Below, in pieces: positions 37,838 through 47,108 of a DNA stretch of 64,000 nucleotides. A program made the translations under genes and the position numbers. The DNA lies in the NCBI GenBank assembly GCA_943789025.1, contig CALSSN010000016.1:124001-188000 (forward strand). Reading direction: 5' to 3'. The DNA is from an uncultured Verrucomicrobiales bacterium. Its GTDB lineage: Bacteria; Verrucomicrobiota; Verrucomicrobiia; Verrucomicrobiales; DEV007. The notes under the pieces were generated by a model. That model was not told where the DNA came from. It searched no databases and worked only from the letters and a program-made list of their open reading frames with translations. How positions within the stretch are numbered: the stretch's first letter is position 1; the number at the start of each line of letters is the position of its first letter.

Positions 37838-38350
37838 ATGCCCTCTACCAGACCCTCAAGATCGCAACAGCCCGCAGATAACTCAGCCATCGTCCTTCCC
37901 GAGGTTCTCGAAATCACCCAGACGGACATCGATCTGATGGAAGAGGCTTTCGGATCCCCCATGTGCGACATTGGAACGCAGAATGCGGTCGCGATTGCGC
38001 TCAGTCGCGCCCTCCCAGGCGCCGCCAGCGTCAGGGTCTGCCCTCACGAAATACTGAGCGCAGATACGGAGGTGGAGATTGGAAACTCCCACTTCCCGCT
38101 CCCCCACTCTCTCGGCTTCTGGCTGCGCCGCGCACTCCACGGCCTTCCTGTGGAACCGCGCAATTTCTTTCTTCGTGAAAGAACCACTCCGGCCGTCTCG
38201 GAGCAAACAGAGGATCATCGGCCCAGAGAAATTCCCAATAAACATATAGCAGTAAAAATCCGAGATTCCCAGGCCAGTCGCCACTTCTCAGGATCCGCAC
38301 TTCGCATCACAGCCTCTCCACGTCACAGCAGTCGTCTGCGCGAAATGTGA
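37838..38350 (+). CDS. Hypothetical protein
   Basis: About 170 aa from ATG 37838, 65 bp after the AraC regulator. The stretch LEITQTDIDLMEEAFGSPMC to LPHSLGFWLRRALHGLPVEP looks like a folded, coding sequence; the C-terminal 60 residues have a less protein-like composition and may be read in the wrong frame. No family recognised. Confidence 0.45.
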   Translation: MPSTRPSRSQQPADNSAIVLPEVLEITQTDIDLMEEAFGSPMCDIGTQNAVAIALSRALPGAASVRVCPHEILSADTEVEIGNSHFPLPHSLGFWLRRALHGLPVEPRNFFLRERTTPAVSEQTEDHRPREIPNKHIAVKIRDSQASRHFSGSALRITASPRHSSRLREM

Positions 38351-38445
38351 CGCTGGTTCGAGCGATATCTAAACAACCAGATCATCAGCAGAGTCAATGC
38401 CTGGCAATCTCTCACCTCGACCCGTCTTTCTCTCTGCTCAGCTCG

Positions 38446-38666
38446 GGAGGGTCTGATTCATGGCGGCGCCCGTCATTGTTGTCCGAATTTTGTGTGGCAC
38501 GGCGCGAGCCGGAAGTGGATGAGCATCCATGACCAACGAACAACAAAGCCACCCTGGATGCGGGCAGCACCCAGAAGGGCTTCTTCAGCAAGCCCAGAGC
38601 GCAGCGATGCTTATTTTTCTCAAATTCCATTCCATGTGGCGGGTGGAGCAATTGACCAGACCTTCC
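38446..38666 (+). repeat. 221-bp dispersed element, copy 1
   Basis: First of three copies. Ends are GGAGGGTCTGATTCATGG and the reverse complement of GGAAGGTCTGGTCAATTG, an imperfect terminal inverted repeat of about 15 bp. The interior carries GTCATTGTTGTCCGAATT and the small hairpin TGGATGAGCATCCA, shared with the other copies. No conserved open frame runs through all copies. It looks like a MITE-like non-autonomous element, though no clear target duplication was found. Confidence 0.85.
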
Positions 38667-38780
38667 CTAAGCTAAAAACGAACGATTACCCCATAACTGA
38701 CTTGCCCTTCAAAATCTCCATCCCAGCCGATATCGACAAGCCCGACGGCACTTGCGCCACAGGATGCACGTGATCAGGCG

Positions 38781-38809
38781 GAGCACCCTCTCGGCGGGCT
38801 CTGGTTTTT
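38781..38809 (+). terminator. Putative intrinsic terminator
   Basis: GAGC-A-CC and GGGCTC pair around CTCTCGGC, with CTGG and then TTTTT at 38805-38809. It would end transcription from the AraC/hypothetical side and lies before the HTTM-like pair. The stem has one bulge. Confidence 0.4.
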
Positions 38810-38973
38810 CATTGGAGCCCGATCGTGGCCCATGGCCAGGGCCGGACATCAACCACTTTTTCAAGGCTCACGGGCAAATTACTATCATATCCCTGTGAAA
38901 GCGACTTAAGCTTTGCCCTAGAATCCTCGTTGCCTGAACCTTACAGGGTCATAGCAACCCGCTTGAGCCTAAG

Positions 38974-39534
38974 ATGAAATCCGCTAGGATGGCTCGACAA
39001 AACGCACCCATGCCCTACCCCGAAAACAGCATCCCGTGGTGGAAGAAGCTTTATCAGCTGATTCCTCTCAAGGTCATGCTCGTACTGGTGATCTGGTGCA
39101 CTCTCGTGAAGGAACATTACCCCTTCTCGCACTTCCCGATGTATTCCAAGTTTAAGACGACCACCTACTACGTTTATCTTGCAGACAAAGACAACAAACC
39201 CATTCCCATGCTTAAGGTCACCGGAATGCTGACTAGCCTCCTCAAAAAAATCAACGATCACGAATTACGCCGCCACAAAAAGCAAATCGGTAAGCGCATC
39301 GCAGATTTCAGCTGGGAAGACCGCCGAGGGCCGGGAGAAGCCACCCTCCAATTCGTTTTCAAAAACATGTCGTCTGGAGCAAAGCAGCAGGTAGCTCCGC
39401 TCCGACCGATACGACTGCACCATGTGAACCTTCAGCTGATCGACGGGAAAATTGTAGAGACTGACAAAGAAATTGCCCGGGAGGAGGATGCGCTGGCCGG
39501 CCTGATCAGAGGACAGAAAGGAGACCAACCGTGA
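38974..39534 (+). CDS. Membrane-anchored protein of unknown function
   Basis: Up to 186 aa; starts at later ATGs (38989 or 39010) are possible. One transmembrane helix (LIPLKVMLVLVIWCTLV) is followed by HYPFSHFPMYSKFK, a segment I associate with partners of HTTM-like membrane proteins, then a soluble domain. Its stop overlaps the next start in GTGA, so the two products probably work together. Function unknown. Confidence 0.7.
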   Translation: MKSARMARQNAPMPYPENSIPWWKKLYQLIPLKVMLVLVIWCTLVKEHYPFSHFPMYSKFKTTTYYVYLADKDNKPIPMLKVTGMLTSLLKKINDHELRRHKKQIGKRIADFSWEDRRGPGEATLQFVFKNMSSGAKQQVAPLRPIRLHHVNLQLIDGKIVETDKEIAREEDALAGLIRGQKGDQP

Positions 39535-40481
39535 AAATTAAACGGATTCAAGACTGGTTTCCCGTCGTTCATTATCACTGCTGGGAACTTTTCCTGTTTC
39601 GGCTTTTCTTCGCTTGGATTCTCTGGGAAACGATTCCTGCAAATCCTCTTTCATACGACTCGGCACCTCACCCGAACGGATTCGCTCTGATCTTTCCGGT
39701 CGCCATTTTTCATAATCCCGAGGTTCTTTCCTGGGCGCGAAACCTCGCTTTGGTCGGACTTTTTTTCTACGTGATTGGACGCTTGCAATGGCTGGCTCTT
39801 CCCGTGATCACGGTTGCTTGCCTCAGCCCGGCAGCGCTCGGCAACTCACAGGGCAGCGCACATCATAATCTCCAACTTGTTCACATGGCTTTGGCCGTCA
39901 CTACCATCTGGTACGTCGGTGTTGCTTTGCGCAACCTTTTAGGAAGGAAGTTGCAGGTCAATCGACTGGAACGCTCTGAGGCACTTAACCTGGAAGCGCA
40001 TTTCATCAAACAAGCGATCGCCGCAGGATACGTCGTTTCCGCCATCACGAAACTGATCAATTCCCATGGTGCCTGGATCTACCAGGCGCGGAACTTCGGG
40101 CTGCAGATTCGAAAAACAAGTGGCATGTACCATCACAACTTCGGTACCACGCCCGCTGAATCTGTCTCCTGGATCGAGCAGATTCCACGCTATCTCGAAC
40201 AACTGATTCTTGATTACCCGTGGACTGGAAGCTGGATCCTCGCACCTGGATTGATCATCGAACTGTTTGTCTTCCTCGCCTTGATTGGGCGACGGAGTGC
40301 TTTTATCACCGGCCTCTGTCTCGTGTTCCTCCACTTCAGCATTGGAAAAATCATGCACCTCCAATTCCGGGCTAATGTCATGATGATCACCCTGTATTTC
40401 CTCAATTTTCCTTTCCTCATTTATTGGCTGAAACAGCACCTGCTGTCCGCTAAGGAGACGTCGAAGTCAGCAGCCCAATAG
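39531..40481 (+). CDS. HTTM-like multi-pass membrane protein
   Basis: 316 aa with about eight hydrophobic segments and a GTG start preceded by AAGGAG (spacing 7). The overall pattern, including ELFLFRLFFAWILWE near the start, a conserved NSQGSAHHN and AGYVVSAITKLINSHGAW, resembles the HTTM/vitamin-K-carboxylase-related membrane domain. It is translationally coupled to the preceding gene. Enzyme activity is not established for such proteins. Confidence 0.65.
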   Translation: MKIKRIQDWFPVVHYHCWELFLFRLFFAWILWETIPANPLSYDSAPHPNGFALIFPVAIFHNPEVLSWARNLALVGLFFYVIGRLQWLALPVITVACLSPAALGNSQGSAHHNLQLVHMALAVTTIWYVGVALRNLLGRKLQVNRLERSEALNLEAHFIKQAIAAGYVVSAITKLINSHGAWIYQARNFGLQIRKTSGMYHHNFGTTPAESVSWIEQIPRYLEQLILDYPWTGSWILAPGLIIELFVFLALIGRRSAFITGLCLVFLHFSIGKIMHLQFRANVMMITLYFLNFPFLIYWLKQHLLSAKETSKSAAQ

Positions 40482-40515
40482 CTCTGACACCTTCTTTTCA
40501 AACTCCATTTCCATC

Positions 40516-41499
40516 ATGCATGACCACAAGAAAAACTATGGCTGGGGGCTTATTGGCCCGGGCCGATTCGCGCGCATGTTCTGCGACGAACTCCGAGAAG
40601 TCGATTGCGCTCGCCTCCGTGCCGTTGCTTCCCGGAACCATGCCAAAGCATGCGCCTTCCGTGACGACTATGGGTTTGAAACTGCCTACGGAAGCTACGA
40701 GGCCTTGTTTGCAGATCCGGAAGTCGACATCATTTATATCGTCGTCCCTCACGCATACCATGCAGGCATTGCCAAAGCTGCTTTATCCGCCAACAAAGCC
40801 GTCTTCTGCGAAAAACCTCTCACTCCCTCAGCCGCAGCCTCCCGTGAACTGATCAAACTCGCCCGCGAAAAAAACGTCTTTCTTATGGAAGGAATGAAAA
40901 CCGCTTTTCTTCCCACCATCCGTCGTGCCAGACAGTGGATTGATGAAGGTCGCATCGGAAAGGCAAAACTTCTTAAAGCAGATTTTTGCTTCCGAGGATC
41001 GCAGGATCCCAACGACCGCCTCCTCAACCCGGATCTCGCCGGGGGGGCTATCTTAGACGTTGGCATCTACCCTTTAAGCCTCGCCCGGATCCTCCTTGGC
41101 GACATCGTTAAGATCAAGGCAACGGGGCATCTCGCTTCCACCGGAGTGGAGGAATCCGCCTGCATCACGACGCACCATGCCAACGGGGCGGTCGCCGCTC
41201 TAAGCTGCTCGATCAATGCCTCTGATTCACTCGATGCTCTCGTACTTGGCGAAACAGGAAAAATCCAGCTGCCGGACTCTCATCGCGCCACCGAAGCCAG
41301 GTGGATTCCAGACAATGGTGCTCCTGAAACCTTTACCTCTCCCGACGAATCTCGCGTGACAGACGAAATTGAAGCCGCCATGCAAGCGCTCGACCAAGGA
41401 CGTATCGAATGCCCCGGACACTCCCACGCCGATACTCTCGCACTGGCAGAAGCCATGGACAGCGCGCTTCTCGAAGTCAAAGGCTTCACCTTCCAGTGA
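40516..41499 (+). CDS. Gfo/Idh/MocA-family oxidoreductase
   Basis: 327 aa. A Rossmann NAD(P)-binding N-terminus (WGLIGPGRFARMF) is followed by the family EKP motif (VFCEKPLTPS) and a C-terminal alpha/beta domain with GGAILDVGIYPLSLA. These enzymes oxidise or reduce sugars, inositol or their derivatives. It ends 238 bp before the convergent fabH; that gap holds a 10-bp tandem repeat and no gene. Confidence 0.92.
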   Translation: MHDHKKNYGWGLIGPGRFARMFCDELREVDCARLRAVASRNHAKACAFRDDYGFETAYGSYEALFADPEVDIIYIVVPHAYHAGIAKAALSANKAVFCEKPLTPSAAASRELIKLAREKNVFLMEGMKTAFLPTIRRARQWIDEGRIGKAKLLKADFCFRGSQDPNDRLLNPDLAGGAILDVGIYPLSLARILLGDIVKIKATGHLASTGVEESACITTHHANGAVAALSCSINASDSLDALVLGETGKIQLPDSHRATEARWIPDNGAPETFTSPDESRVTDEIEAAMQALDQGRIECPGHSHADTLALAEAMDSALLEVKGFTFQ

Positions 41500-41681
41500 A
41501 AAGGCTCCAGCAGAACTCGTCCCTGAAAGCAATCCATCTCGTCACAACAGGCTTTTCAGGAAAGGCACCCTTCTCCAGCCTTGACAAATTCCGTGCCCGC
41601 CATGGCGAGAAGCCTCTCTCCGAACGCCCCGCCTCCAGGTCGTGAGTCTCAGAATCGCCTAGCTCACCTTGTTCAACCGCG

Positions 41682-41711
41682 GCAATCCGCAGCAATCCGC
41701 AGCAATCCGCA
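41682..41711 (+). repeat. 10-bp tandem repeat, three units
   Basis: Three perfect consecutive copies of GCAATCCGCA between the convergent oxidoreductase and fabH genes. Copy number may vary by replication slippage. Too short and compact to be a CRISPR. Confidence 0.8.
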
Positions 41712-41736
41712 GCTACGGCCTGACGACTTGCTCCTT

Positions 41737-42738
41737 CTACCACTTCACCACAGCACTTGCCCAGGTAAGCCCAGCACCAAAGGCAACAAGTAAGAGATTG
41801 TCACCGGGCGCAAGCCTTCCCTCACGATTCGCCTCGTCGAGTGCAATGGCGATCGAGGCCGCGGAAGTATTTCCGTATTTGTGAAGATTGATGAATGTCT
41901 GCTTTTCACTTAGCCCAAGGCGCTTTGCGATGGCGTCGATAATGCGCTTGTTGGCCTGGTGCGCGATTACTAATGAAAGCTCTTCTTGAGTGATTCCTGC
42001 CTTCTCAAGCGCATGAACGCACGACCGCGACATGGCGGTGACCGCTTGCTTGAAGACCTCCTGCCCCTCCATATAAATGGTATTCGGCCGTTCTGAGATA
42101 TTCTCACAAGTCAATGGCAAAGCTGAGCCACCTCCTGGAATCTTGAGAATATCAGTCTTGGAACCGTCCGTTCCAAGGTCAGTAGAGATAACTTTGTGCC
42201 CGTTTTTCACCTCGCCCGACCGCATCACAATCGCACCCGCACCGTCGCCAAAGAGCACACAGGTAGCCCTGTCCTCCCAGTTGATAAAAGTGGAAAGCTT
42301 TTCGGCCCCGATCACCAGAACCGTTTTCGATGCGCCACTGCACATACTCTGATTCGCTTGTTGGATGGCAAACAAAAATCCAGAGCATGCTGCTGAGATG
42401 TCGTAGGCAACTGCATTCTGTGCGCCTATTTTCTGCTGCACGAAACATGCCGTCGAAGGGAAGAACATATCTGGACTGATGGTGGCGATGATGATCAGAT
42501 CAATTTCATCCGCACTGACTCCAGCATCGTCCATAGCCCTGCGCGCAGCTATGGCAGCAAGATCACTGGTAGCCTCTCCATCGGCCGCCAATCGGCGCTC
42601 TTTAATTCCCGTTCTCGTCGTAATCCACTCGTCAGTCGTATCGACGATTTTCTCGATATCCGCATTACTCATCACCCGCTCCGGCGTGTAACTGCCGGTC
42701 CCTATGATTGAAGTGACGATGGGCGGTGGGTCAGACAT
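41737..42738 (-). CDS. fabH: 3-oxoacyl-[acyl-carrier-protein] synthase III
   Basis: Starts fatty-acid synthesis by condensing an acyl-CoA with malonyl-ACP. The Cys-His-Asn triad is visible: Cys118 in ISAACSGF, the histidine in IAHQANKRI and the asparagine in GNTSAAS. Length 333 aa. The start overlaps the end of plsX by 8 bp, giving a lipid operon with rpmF, the DUF177 gene and coaD upstream. Confidence 0.96.
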   Translation of the reverse strand: MSDPPPIVTSIIGTGSYTPERVMSNADIEKIVDTTDEWITTRTGIKERRLAADGEATSDLAAIAARRAMDDAGVSADEIDLIIIATISPDMFFPSTACFVQQKIGAQNAVAYDISAACSGFLFAIQQANQSMCSGASKTVLVIGAEKLSTFINWEDRATCVLFGDGAGAIVMRSGEVKNGHKVISTDLGTDGSKTDILKIPGGGSALPLTCENISERPNTIYMEGQEVFKQAVTAMSRSCVHALEKAGITQEELSLVIAHQANKRIIDAIAKRLGLSEKQTFINLHKYGNTSAASIAIALDEANREGRLAPGDNLLLVAFGAGLTWASAVVKW

Positions 42739-43744
42739 TGGAGGGGGAACTGTTCTGGATTTCTTCGGTAATATGCGGATTCACCTGATAACGGATCGCC
42801 TCCCCAGCGACACGAATCGCATTCTGAATCGCCACTGCAGACGAGGAACCATGGCCGATGATGGTGATTCCGTCCACTCCAAGCAGAGGGGATCCACCGT
42901 AGGACTCATAACTGCCACGCTGGTGAACCCGCCGGAGAGCGGGTTTTGCCAGAAATGCTCCCAACTTGGCGAGCGGCCCTGCTTTATGGATCTCATCTTT
43001 GACCCACTTGAACACGATCTTCGCTGTCGCTTCGCAGCTCTTGAGAACCACATTGCCCACAAATCCATCACAGACCACCACGTCCAGAGGGGTCTCGAAA
43101 AGGTCATGCCCCTCGACGTTGCCCCGAAAATTCAGACCGCTGCCCTTCAGAAGTTCGAAAACCTCTTTGGTGAAATCCGTCCCCTTCTCGTCCTCTTCGC
43201 CTAGGGACATGAGACCAACCACTGGCTTCTCCACCCCGAAGACATACCGGGCGTAAACCGATCCCATAATCGCATACTGCAACAAGTGAAACGGTTTGGC
43301 CTCAGGGTTGGCGCCTGCATCGACAATGTTACAGGCACCGTACTCGTTGGGCATCGGAGAAGCAATTCCCGCCCGCTCGACTCCCGGGAGATTGCGCAGG
43401 AGCACCGTGCTGGCTGCCACAGCAGCCCCCGTATGGCCCGCACTCACTACCGCCTGACAGTCGCCGGATTTGACTAGGTTGACTCCCCTGGTGATCGACG
43501 AGTTCTTCTTTTTTCGGAGTGCGGCAAGTGCCGGATCGTTCATTTCCACAACCTCGGGAGCGTGGACAAGCTCGATCCTCGAAGCAGGAAACGCACGCAG
43601 GTCGACCCCTGGCTTCATACGCTCCTCATCACCGACAAGATAGATCGTTTCGATCCAGGAATAGTCTTCCAAGGCTCTCAAAGCCCCGTCGAGGGTACTT
43701 TCCGGGGCATCATCCCCACCCATTACATCGAGAGCAATTTTCAT
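42731..43744 (-). CDS. plsX: Phosphate acyltransferase PlsX
   Basis: Transfers acyl groups from ACP to phosphate for phospholipid synthesis. 337 aa; MKIALDVMGGDDAPE at the N-terminus, VSAGHTGAAVAAS, NIVDAGANPE and DGFVGNVVLKSCEA are family segments. Located between rpmF and fabH, the standard rpmF-plsX-fabH order. Confidence 0.96.
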   Translation of the reverse strand: MKIALDVMGGDDAPESTLDGALRALEDYSWIETIYLVGDEERMKPGVDLRAFPASRIELVHAPEVVEMNDPALAALRKKKNSSITRGVNLVKSGDCQAVVSAGHTGAAVAASTVLLRNLPGVERAGIASPMPNEYGACNIVDAGANPEAKPFHLLQYAIMGSVYARYVFGVEKPVVGLMSLGEEDEKGTDFTKEVFELLKGSGLNFRGNVEGHDLFETPLDVVVCDGFVGNVVLKSCEATAKIVFKWVKDEIHKAGPLAKLGAFLAKPALRRVHQRGSYESYGGSPLLGVDGITIIGHGSSSAVAIQNAIRVAGEAIRYQVNPHITEEIQNSSPSNV

Positions 43745-43874
43745 CCCTGCCAGTAATTCATGAAATTCAAAAACCTGAAAGAAAAAAAGGCTACCGGAAG
43801 AACACTATTGTCTTCCCATCCATGAACATTACCTCGGCTACAACCCGAGGAACGCAGGTGCAGACTACTCTGCT

Positions 43875-44054
43875 CTAAACCTCGACATCGAGAACCTGAC
43901 GCCCCCGATAGAAGCCACAGGTAGGGCAGGCGATATGCCCGCGGGTCGTGCTCCCGCACTCAGAGCATTTCTGAAACTGAGGAGCGCGCCATCGGTTACC
44001 GGCCTGGCGGAGACGGCGCTTCATTTTTGAGGTGCGTGACTTAGGTGCTGCCAT
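43875..44054 (-). CDS. rpmF: 50S ribosomal protein L32
   Basis: 59 aa, too short to stand out by length alone. MAAPKSRTSKMKRRLRQAG is the L32 start, and CSEC and CPTC are the zinc ribbon cysteines of the zinc-binding form. It precedes plsX with a 130-bp gap and follows the DUF177 gene by 36 bp, the usual YceD-rpmF order. Confidence 0.95.
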   Translation of the reverse strand: MAAPKSRTSKMKRRLRQAGNRWRAPQFQKCSECGSTTRGHIACPTCGFYRGRQVLDVEV

Positions 44055-44090
44055 GATTCTTGGGGACTTGGTTGATTAGCTTGAAAGAGT

Positions 44091-44597
44091 TTAATGATTC
44101 GGATCAGTGAGCCCATCGAGGGCTTTCCATACTCCGCTTTCCATTGTGCCAGTATCGTCGCCTGCGTCATCCGTAGAAAGAGGATTTTTTTCAACGGTTT
44201 CAAACATGGTATCTTCTCCAGCACACTGGCGATCTTCGACCGTGCTTTCAGCACAGTGTGGATACCAAGGAAGGGCGAGGAGAATATCCTCCCGAATCCT
44301 GTTCGTCAAGTCCACGCTCACCTCTCCATGAATCGGAATTTCGACTTGGTATTCCGTGAGATTCAAAACATCCCTGAATTCATCCATGCAACGCGCACAG
44401 ACGAGCAACAAGCCGGCGCTGACTTCTCCGGTGAGGATAAGTTCGCCATCGAAACACGTCGCGGAAAGATCATAATGGACCGGGCTGAGAGGATCCGCTT
44501 TCGCTTGCTCATTCTCTTCGAGTTCAAGAATGTCGTTCGGATAGCTCCCCTGGATGATCAGACCGTGATCGGAAATCTTGAGAAGATCGATGATCAT
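44091..44597 (-). CDS. DUF177/YceD family protein
   Basis: About 168 aa from ATG 44597. The C-x-x-C in LLVCARCMDEF and a later acidic end are typical of DUF177 proteins encoded just before rpmF; in other bacteria and plastids the family takes part in 23S rRNA accumulation or ribosome assembly. Function here is inferred from that. Confidence 0.85.
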   Translation of the reverse strand: MIIDLLKISDHGLIIQGSYPNDILELEENEQAKADPLSPVHYDLSATCFDGELILTGEVSAGLLLVCARCMDEFRDVLNLTEYQVEIPIHGEVSVDLTNRIREDILLALPWYPHCAESTVEDRQCAGEDTMFETVEKNPLSTDDAGDDTGTMESGVWKALDGLTDPNH

Positions 44598-44643
44598 AAT
44601 GAGAACTGCGAAAGAATCAGGCAACCACGCAAATATGGCGCCA

Positions 44644-45120
44644 TTACTGATAGGCCGACTTCAAAGCCGCCGCAACTCCAGCCGGAACAAAGTCTTCGAT
44701 CGCCCCACCCAAACGCGACACTTCCTTCACCAGTCGCGAACTTAAATAGGTGTAATCTTCCTGAGGAGTCAGAAAAATGGTTTCAAGTCCTGGCGAAAGA
44801 CGACGGTTCATCAAGCCCATCTGGAACTCGAACTCAAAGTCTGAAACTGCACGCAAGCCCCGTATGAGCACCACCGCACCCTGCGCTTCAGCTAACTTCA
44901 CCACCAAACCGCTGAAGATCAGTACAGAAACATTCGCAAGTTCCGAGCATGCATCCTCAATCAATTCCTTCCTTTGATCGGCAGGCAACACAGGGCACTT
45001 CTGATCATTGCAAGCGACAGCAACCACCAATTCATCAAAAAGTGCCGCCGCCCGCCTGATGACATCAAGGTGACCATTGGTGATTGGATCGAAACTTCCT
45101 GGATAGATTGCACGACGCAT
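44644..45120 (-). CDS. coaD: Phosphopantetheine adenylyltransferase
   Basis: Fourth step of coenzyme A synthesis, adding AMP to 4'-phosphopantetheine. 158 aa; YPGSFDPITNGHLDVI is the nucleotidyltransferase HxGH-type motif and LIRGLRAVSDFEFE the conserved segment, with YTYLSSRLVKEV near the end. Divergent from aat across a 104-bp gap. Confidence 0.96.
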   Translation of the reverse strand: MRRAIYPGSFDPITNGHLDVIRRAAALFDELVVAVACNDQKCPVLPADQRKELIEDACSELANVSVLIFSGLVVKLAEAQGAVVLIRGLRAVSDFEFEFQMGLMNRRLSPGLETIFLTPQEDYTYLSSRLVKEVSRLGGAIEDFVPAGVAAALKSAYQ

Positions 45121-45224
45121 AGCAGCATCCCCGTTGCGGGTAGGGTTAGCTTATGCGATGAGCTTGATGGTAAAAGTGAAATTCTCACCCTGCTCGCGAA
45201 TAATCGGATGCCATCCACTGCGCA

Positions 45225-45848
45225 ATGATCCCTGCTGAACTTGTCATTGAGGCCTATCGCATGGGGATTTTTCCCATGGCCTTGGAGGAGGGAGAAATAG
45301 GATGGTTCTCCCCGGATCCACGAGGCGTTCTCCCCCTCGATGACCGCTTTCACATCAACCGTGGGCTGCGAAGAACTTTGAAGAAAAAACCTTTCGAGAT
45401 TCGTATAAACTCGGCTTTTGACAAGGTGGTAGATGGCTGCGCGAATCGCAATGAAACCTGGATCAGTGACGAGATTTCCTCCATTTATAGCCAACTCTAC
45501 GATGAAGGAATCGCCCACTCCTTGGAGACGTGGAAAGACGGCGAACTTGTTGGCGGGCTCTACGGACTTGCCATCGGCGGGGCGTTTTTCGGTGAAAGCA
45601 TGTTCAGCAGAGTCACCGATGCCTCCAAAGTTGCCCTGGTAGCTTTGGTGGAACGGCTTCGCCACCAGGGATTCATACTCTGTGATACCCAGTGGTCTAC
45701 ACCTCACCTGGCAACCTTTGGGTGCATGGAAATTCCAAAAGAAGAATATCTAGAGATTCTTGGTGAGGCACTCGCCCTCGACGTCGCTTTCGAAGCGCCA
45801 GAGGAAAGACCTGCATCACCCGACTCCGTACAGCGAGAGACTGAATGA
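45225..45848 (+). CDS. aat: Leucyl/phenylalanyl-tRNA-protein transferase
   Basis: Adds Leu or Phe from tRNA to N-terminal Arg or Lys, making an N-degron. 207 aa; AYRMGIFPM, WFSPDPRGVLPL, WISDEI, HSLETW and GLYGLAIGGAFFGESMFS are family motifs. Its stop is 7 bp before repeat copy 2. Confidence 0.95.
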   Translation: MIPAELVIEAYRMGIFPMALEEGEIGWFSPDPRGVLPLDDRFHINRGLRRTLKKKPFEIRINSAFDKVVDGCANRNETWISDEISSIYSQLYDEGIAHSLETWKDGELVGGLYGLAIGGAFFGESMFSRVTDASKVALVALVERLRHQGFILCDTQWSTPHLATFGCMEIPKEEYLEILGEALALDVAFEAPEERPASPDSVQRETE

Positions 45849-45855
45849 ACCCTGG

Positions 45856-46076
45856 GGAAGGTCTGATCCATTGCTCCACCCGCCACGTGGAATGGAATTG
45901 GATTGAAATCAGCATCGCTGCGCTCTGGCCTCACTCAAGAAGCCCTTCGGGTTGTTGCCCGCATCCGGTGTGCCTTTGTTGCTCGTTGGCCATGGATGCT
46001 CAACAACTTCCACCTCGCGCCGTGCCATACAGAATACGAACAACAATGACGGGCACCACCATGAATCAGACCCTCC
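45856..46076 (-). repeat. 221-bp dispersed element, copy 2 (inverted)
   Basis: Same element as at 38446, in the opposite orientation, with ends GGAAGGTCTGATCCATTG and (reverse complement) GGAGGGTCTGATTCATGG. It fills almost the whole space between the aat stop (45848) and the stop of the S11 gene (46077), so it may also act as a convergent terminator. Confidence 0.88.
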
Positions 46077-47108
46077 CTAGAGATTCTGAAGAAACTCTTC
46101 CACGCTCGTATACGTCATACCCGCAGCATACCAGGCATCGTAGCGATCCCAGCCTTCGCCGAGGAGTTTTTCTCCTAACTTAAGAGAATCCGATCCGTTG
46201 AGGATTACCACTACCATTCTCTGTGGCGTGATTTCACTGCGACCATCAGCAAGCTTCTGAATTTTCGATGGCCGCGCTGCAGTCAGGAGAAGACAGGGAC
46301 CGGCTTGAGCCGTCTGCCCCACCTTGAGACCGTCAATACCTCGAATCCCGATCAAGCCATTGGTATTTTTTACCTTCAGGCGTTTCTCGCCAACCGTCGT
46401 GAACACAGAAACAACCCGCTGCTTCTGACCGGAATAGAAAAGCATGGAACTGCGACTGGAGGCTTCAATACCTAGCTTAGCCATATCAGCCGCCGTGGAA
46501 AGAGAGCCCCTGCCCTTCTTTGGGTCAAGGCCATGAGGATTTGAAAAACGGGTATGCGCCATACCCAGACGCGTGGCCAGGGCATTCAATTGCAGGGTGA
46601 AGTGGGCAATTGGATCTCCGGTGCGTTCAGTACGCATTAACAGGTCTCTGCCGATTGTGTCAGCGATGGCCACACATGAGGCATTATCATTGACCATCAA
46701 CATGGCGTAAAGCGCATCCCGCATCGTAATATAATCCCCCGGCATGAGCCCGATGACGCTGGCCTGGCCCAGCAAAGCCGGATGCGCTGCCTGGGGAACA
46801 AGAACCTTGGTCGAGAGCGACACTCCTCCTGCCTCAGCCCAGTCAATCGCTACAATGGCGCTGGCCACTTTCACCAGACTTGCCACCGGCAGGCGTTTCA
46901 CCGGCTGATGGGAGACCAGTACTTTTTTGGTATGAGAATCAGCCACCAGATAGCTTGCCACAAACGGGCCATCTGCCTGCCCTCCCGACTGACCTGTGGT
47001 TGCAACGCAGCCAGAAAGAACGACTCCGGCAGCAAGCGGTAATACCACTCTCGTGATCAGAGAGAACAAGCAGAGAGATTTCCAATGACTTAAAAGTGTT
47101 ACCCGCAC
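46077..47108 (-). CDS. PBP-like lipoprotein of the D-Ala-D-Ala carboxypeptidase (S11) family, variant motifs
   Basis: 343 aa from GTG 47108. VVLSGC is a lipobox with Cys34. The SxxK motif is present as SLVK (Ser77, Lys80). The SxN motif is NDN (140-142) and the KTG motif is KVG (262-264), so two of three canonical active-site motifs are altered, which makes normal carboxypeptidase activity uncertain. NPHGLDPKKG and DGLKVGQTAQAG place it in the S11 family. Its stop abuts repeat copy 2. Confidence 0.85.
   Translation of the reverse strand: MRVTLLSHWKSLCLFSLITRVVLPLAAGVVLSGCVATTGQSGGQADGPFVASYLVADSHTKKVLVSHQPVKRLPVASLVKVASAIVAIDWAEAGGVSLSTKVLVPQAAHPALLGQASVIGLMPGDYITMRDALYAMLMVNDNASCVAIADTIGRDLLMRTERTGDPIAHFTLQLNALATRLGMAHTRFSNPHGLDPKKGRGSLSTAADMAKLGIEASSRSSMLFYSGQKQRVVSVFTTVGEKRLKVKNTNGLIGIRGIDGLKVGQTAQAGPCLLLTAARPSKIQKLADGRSEITPQRMVVVILNGSDSLKLGEKLLGEGWDRYDAWYAAGMTYTSVEEFLQNL

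Noticed and set aside
38492-38773. Small open frame inside repeat copy 1
   Set aside because: The frame is not conserved in copies 2 and 3, so the element is treated as non-coding.
41682-41711. CRISPR-like repeat
   Set aside because: Units are 10 bp and directly adjacent, with no spacers and no cas genes.
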